Below are positions 59,920 to 64,000 of a stretch of DNA of 64,000 nt, piece by piece. Position numbers and translations under genes: made by a program. Numbering within the stretch: position 1 is the first letter of the stretch; every line of letters starts with the position of its first letter. Location of the stretch: assembly GCA_001632435.1 (NCBI GenBank), contig KV423982.1, positions 91,341 to 155,340 on the forward strand, in the 5' to 3' direction. Under the pieces are notes generated by a model. That model was not told where the DNA came from. It ran no database searches and saw nothing but the letters and a program-made list of their open reading frames with translations. The DNA is from Calocera cornea HHB12733. Lineage: Eukaryota; Basidiomycota; Dacrymycetes; Dacrymycetales; Dacrymycetaceae.

Positions 59920-61605
59920 ATGCCACTCACCATCTCAGGCCACGACGTCTCCCCCTTCTCCATCCTCCTCGCCGTCCTCGCCTCCATGGGCGGATTCATC
60001 TTCGGCTACGACACCGGCCAGATCAGCAACATCCTCCTCATGCCCGACTTCCTCCTCCGCTTCGCCGTGTGCACAGGCACCGCAGACCCAGCAACACAGT
60101 GCGCGTTCTACCCCGCTATCGAGGGACTCATCGTGGCCCTCCTCAGTGTGGGGACGGCTATTGGCGCCCTCTGCGGGGCGCCTGTGGCCGATGGCCTGGG
60201 ACGCACGAGGGCGATGAGCATCGAGTGCGCCATCTTCAGCGCGGGCGTGCTCATCCAGGTCACCGCGTTCAACGCCTGGTACCAGGTCGCCAGTAAGCGC
60301 CGTCTCGCCCTTGCATATTGAGCAGAGCTCACCTGCCCCGCCCCAGTCGGCCGGCTCATCTCCGGCCTCGGCATCGGCGCCCTCTCCGCGGCCGTGCCGA
60401 TGTACCAGGCTGAAACCGCGCCGAAGCAGATCCGGGGCACGCTGACGGGGACGTACCAGCTGTTCATCACCTTCGGCATCCTCGTCGCGTACCTCATCTC
60501 GCTCGGCACCCGCGCCCTCACACCCTCCTCCGCCTCCTGGCGCATCGTCATCGCCCTCGGCCTCGTCTGGGCCGTCGTCCTCGGCGTAGGCATCCTCTTC
60601 ATGCCCGAGTCCCCGCGCTGGCTCATCCAGCGCGGGCGGCTGGACGAGGCGCGTGCGAGCATCTCGCGCACGCACGGCCCGGGCGCGAAGAGCGCCGAGG
60701 ACGTCGAGGCGGAGTTCGACGAGATCCGCCAGGCCGTCGAGCTCGAGGCCAAGCTGGCCAGCGCGACGTGGCTGGACTGTTTCTCGCCGCGCCACAAGAC
60801 GCTGTACCGGACGCTGCTGGGCATGTCTTTGCAGTCGCTGCAGCAGCTCACGGGCGCAAACTACTTCTTCTACTACGGCGCGACGATCATGCAGGCCGTC
60901 GGCATCCAGGACTCGTTCGTCACCCAGATCATATTCGGCGCGATCAACTTCGGCTGCACCTTCCTCGGCCTGTACGTCATGGAGCGCTTCGGCCGCCGCT
61001 GGCCGCTCATCCTCGGCGGCGTGTGGCAGGCCGCCTGGCTCTTCGTCTTCGCCGCAGCGGGCACGGCGGCGGGCGACCCGGCGTCCGACCCAGCCATGGG
61101 GCGGCTGATGATCGTCGCGGCGTGCCTGTTCATCCTGGGGTACGCGTCGACGTGGGCGCCAGGCATCTGGATCCTGATCGGGGAGACGTTCCCCACGCGC
61201 ACGCGGGCGAAGCAGGGCGCGCTGAGCACGATGAGCAACTGGGTGTGGAACTTCCTCCTCGCCTTCTTCACCCCCTTCATCGTCAGCGCAATCTCCTACC
61301 GCTTCGGATTCGTCTTCGCCAGCTGCAACCTCCTCGGCGCCCTCGTTGCCTTCTGCTTCCTGTACGAGTCGGGCGGCCTCAGCCTCGAGGCGGTCGATAG
61401 GATGTACAATTCTGAGGCGGTCAGGCCCTGGACCAGTGGCCGCGGCGGGGCGCGGGAGCGCACCCTGACCACTGGCCGGCAGGAGGACGAGAAGCGGCTT
61501 GTGGGGGAGAAGCAGGCGGGGGAGACGCAGTATGTTGAGCGGAGGCGCGTGGGGAGCGCGAGCGAGGAGGGCACTGTGCTCGGCGAGCGGGTGGAGCACG
61601 TGTAG
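59920..61605 (+). CDS. MFS sugar (hexose-type) transporter
   Basis: Two exons (59920-60292 and 60347-61605) join in frame to 543 residues, typical of the fungal sugar-porter family. Twelve membrane helices can be read. Family motifs are present: GGFIFGYDTGQIS in helix 1, DGLGRTRAM after helix 2, YQAETAPKQIRGTLTGTYQ, PESPRWLIQRGRLDEA, QQLTGANYFFYYG in helix 7, ERFGRRWPLI and PTRTRAKQGALSTMSNWVWN. These transporters import hexoses by facilitated diffusion or proton symport at the plasma membrane. The usual PETKGLSLEEV near the C-terminus is altered here to YESGGLSLEAV, so part of that motif is lost. A hydrophilic, basic-acidic tail of about 60 residues follows. The exact sugar cannot be told. 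Confidence 0.93.
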
Positions 61606-61840
61606 GTGCCCTCCTCTCGCCCGTGCACGGCACGTAGGAAGGGGAATGCGCGCAGAGGCGCTTGATCTAGTCGTCTGCCGCTCTGCCCCGGTTGTCGGAG
61701 CGGCGGCGGAATTTAATGTATGGAGTGTATGCTAGTCAAGAGTGTCGATGGCTGATAGTCGTGTGCTCTACACTATGAATTGCGAGTGTCGTAATTGCCG
61801 ATTGGTGGTGCCAGGGAACCCCCGCGGCGGCGCGGCCCGG

Positions 61841-64000
61841 CTACAACCTGGCCGTCTGCACGCTCTCCTCCTCCGGTGCTGCGGCCATATACACGCTAGG
61901 TGCGAACGGCCAGTCTGCAAACTGGTCGACGACCTGTGCCCACTGCTCGCCATCCATCGTATTCGCCGCCCTGGTCGCGGGGTCGAACGCCAGGCGGGGG
62001 AGGAGGCTGCCCGCGCCCAGGCCGAGGTTGTTGATCGCGGTGCTGAGGGGCTTTGCGCGCTGGATGAAGAGCATGCGGGTGACGTAGTCCCACGTGTCGA
62101 GGCCGGCGCGGGCGATGACCTGGTCCGCGCGGGGCAGGAGCGAGGCGGCGACGTACGGGTGGCCGACCTGCCTGCCCTTGTTCTTCTGCGCCGCGTCCGT
62201 CATCTGCCGCGCGGTCGTCGCGCGCCGCACGTCCCCGGTCGTCGGCGCCGGGTGGAAGTGCGCGGCGTACGGCTGCAGCGCCCCCGCGGGGAGCGTGAGC
62301 CGCATGGCGCACGCCAGAGAGGCGATGATCGTCAGCTTGCAGCGCTGCTCCTTGCCTGGGGCGGCGGACATGCGCTGCGGACGGGTACGGGTCAGCCGGG
62401 CGCGGTCCCGCAGAGAGTAGGATACAGGGGACGCACATCCCACAGATTATACGGGAGGAGGAAGCCCATCGGGAACCTGCCGAACTGGAAGAGCCACGCC
62501 CTGGTCGGCGCGAACCTGACGAACTGGCTGATGAGCTGCTCGGAGGTGATGGTCAGCGGCATGCGGGCGATGAGCTGCAGGCCCGGGTGGACCTCCTCCC
62601 ACGGGTGGCGCCGGACGTCGGACATGAGCGGCGAGCGCGCGAGCGCGGCGTACGTCTCCCAGGCGAAGGAGCTCTGCTCGAGGATGTGCAGCCGCCCGTC
62701 CGTCGCTGCGAGCGCGCGCAGGGAGGGCAGAAAGACTTTGTTGTCCTCGATCGCGATCAGCCGCTTGATCACTGACGGCGGGTGCTCGAGCAGCGCGCGC
62801 GTGAGGCTGCCGACGCCTGGGGGCACACACGACCATCAGCGTGAGCGTGAGCGGCGCTGGCCCAGGACCCAGGACCCAGAACACGGAAAGGAAGGAAAGG
62901 GACGCACCGGCATAAGGCTCCACCACGACCTTGCCCTCCCCCTCGCCCACAACAACAGGCGGGACCCACCTCGTCGTGAGCGTATCGGAGAACGTGGCGT
63001 CGGCCTCGCGCAGGGGGCCCGCCCCGTCCCGGAGCCAGTTGGCGACGGCGAGCCGGGCGCTGTTGGGCGACTTGAGCAGGACGCTCCACCGGGCCGAGCC
63101 GGTCATGGGCAGGCGCTCGACGGACGCCTGCCACTCTGCGTCGGCTGCCGCGCGGGCCTCGCGCGCAGAACGCTCGGCGTCTGTCTCCGGGCGGGGCTGC
63201 CCCTCCGCAGCAGCATCCGGCTCGGCGAGGGCGGGGGCGAGGGCGTCCCACCCCCGCTCAACAGCCTCGAGCAAGCGCCCCGCGCGCCCCTCGTCCTCCG
63301 GGTCCGAGACGATCCCCCAGTCGCCCATCGCCTTGCGCGTCTTATGGTGCATCCTGCCCATGCGGACCTCGTACGGCACGTGCGCGGCGGCGCGCAGGGC
63401 GTCTGGGGCGCGGGTGAGGCGGAGGAGCGCGGGGGGCCCGGGGGCGGGGGACGCTGCCTGCGCGGGGTGAGCGGGGCCAGCAGGATGGGAGGGATGGAAG
63501 GGCGGCTCACGGCTGAGGCGGGGTCTGCAGATCCGGCGGCGGGGGCGGCGGGGGCTTGGGCGGGGGCGGGGGGAGCACGGGGCTTGCGCGGCTTCCCGGC
63601 GCCCGAGGCACGCTTCTGCTTGGGCGGTGCCGGCTCCGGCTCCGGCTCCGGCTCCGGGCTGGGCTTGGGCGGGGGCGCGGGGGGAGACTGGACCTTCTTC
63701 GGCCGGCCGACGGGGCGCGGTGGGGGCTTGGGCTTCGGCTTGGGGCCGGGCTTTAGTTTGGGTTTGGGCGGGGGAGGGGGTGGGGGAGAAGGTGGGGGCG
63801 AAGCTTTCCTGGGCCGGCTGACGCTGCGCGGTGCGGGCTTGGACGGGGCGGGGGCGGGGGCTTGGGCGGGCTTGGAGAGCCGGGGAGGGGAGGAGTGCAC
63901 GTGCCTGGTGCTGTCCCAGGCTGGGGCTGGGGCGGGGCGAGTTGTACTGCCGCTGCTGCTGGGTGTTGTTGTTCCTGCGAGGGCTCGTGCGAGGGCTCGG
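61841..64000 (-). CDS. Mtf1-like mitochondrial transcription factor, 5' partial
   Basis: Exons 62374-61841, 62816-62437, 63457-62908 and about 64000-63511 join in matching phase. The three complete exons encode 487 residues, and the open first exon runs to the window edge, so the true start is unseen. The core follows the KsgA/Dim1 rRNA-dimethylase fold: VVEPYAG then VGSLTRALLEHPPSV (SAM-motif I), RLIAIEDNKVFLPSL, and LTITSEQLISQFVRFAPTRA, with QVIARAGLDTWDYV and a C-terminal domain ending in VQTARL. Fungal Mtf1 uses this fold as the initiation factor for mitochondrial RNA polymerase and does not methylate. The N-terminus is Pro/Lys-rich with RPVGRPKKV, resembling an AT-hook. That extension is unusual for the family. 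A mitochondrial presequence, if present, lies beyond the window. Confidence 0.78.

Noticed and set aside
1..64000. tRNA genes, rRNA, CRISPR arrays, complete transposons
   Set aside because: No convincing T-loop-like sequence in a cloverleaf context, no spaced repeats of CRISPR type, and no transposase or terminal repeats were found by eye.

Overview
The window reads as nuclear DNA of a filamentous basidiomycete, most likely Agaricomycotina. The genes are split by many short GT-AG introns (mostly 48-75 bp). The DNA is GC-rich, intergenic gaps are small, and the gene families are typically fungal: HMG-box regulators, an Hmt1-type vacuolar ABC transporter, a CipC-like protein, a BEACH protein, a Sec7-PH Arf GEF and an Mtf1-like mitochondrial factor. 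No bacterial operon, phage, CRISPR array, rRNA or convincing tRNA was seen. Exon models were drawn by hand from splice signals, reading-frame phase and family similarity. No search was run.

Layout. 0-8 kb: a partial gene of unknown function at the left edge, then two divergently transcribed HMG-box genes sharing a 1.8 kb intergenic region. 9-20 kb: an intact Hmt1-like ABC half-transporter (10 exons, 1085 aa), a glycine-rich RRM protein, and a second Hmt1-like copy that is a multiply broken pseudogene. 20-24 kb: V-ATPase subunit H, divergent from a CipC-like gene. 24-29 kb: a large Pro/Tyr/Ser-rich repeat protein whose C-terminus resembles a Ulp1-type cysteine protease. 30-38 kb: a full-length BEACH-WD40 protein. 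38-42 kb: two small uncharacterised genes and a third, inverted Hmt1-like copy that lacks its N-terminal domain and is frameshifted before Walker B. 43-48 kb: an NAD kinase with a long N-terminal extension, a minisatellite around an assembly gap, and a low-complexity Pro/Arg/Glu-rich protein. 48-55 kb: a Sec7-PH Arf GEF. 56-58 kb: a short GATA-type zinc-finger gene, a second gap and an orphan exon. 59-61 kb: an MFS sugar transporter. 61-64 kb: an Mtf1/KsgA-fold mitochondrial transcription factor with a low-complexity AT-hook-bearing N-terminus that reaches the right edge.

Functional links are modest. The Hmt1-like transporter and V-ATPase subunit H both act at the vacuolar membrane. The BEACH protein and the Sec7 GEF both belong to membrane trafficking. 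These could be chance neighbours. The most informative structures are the three-copy ABC transporter family caught at different stages of decay, with a short tract of perfect identity suggesting gene conversion, and the divergent HMG-box pair, which shares motifs outside the HMG box.
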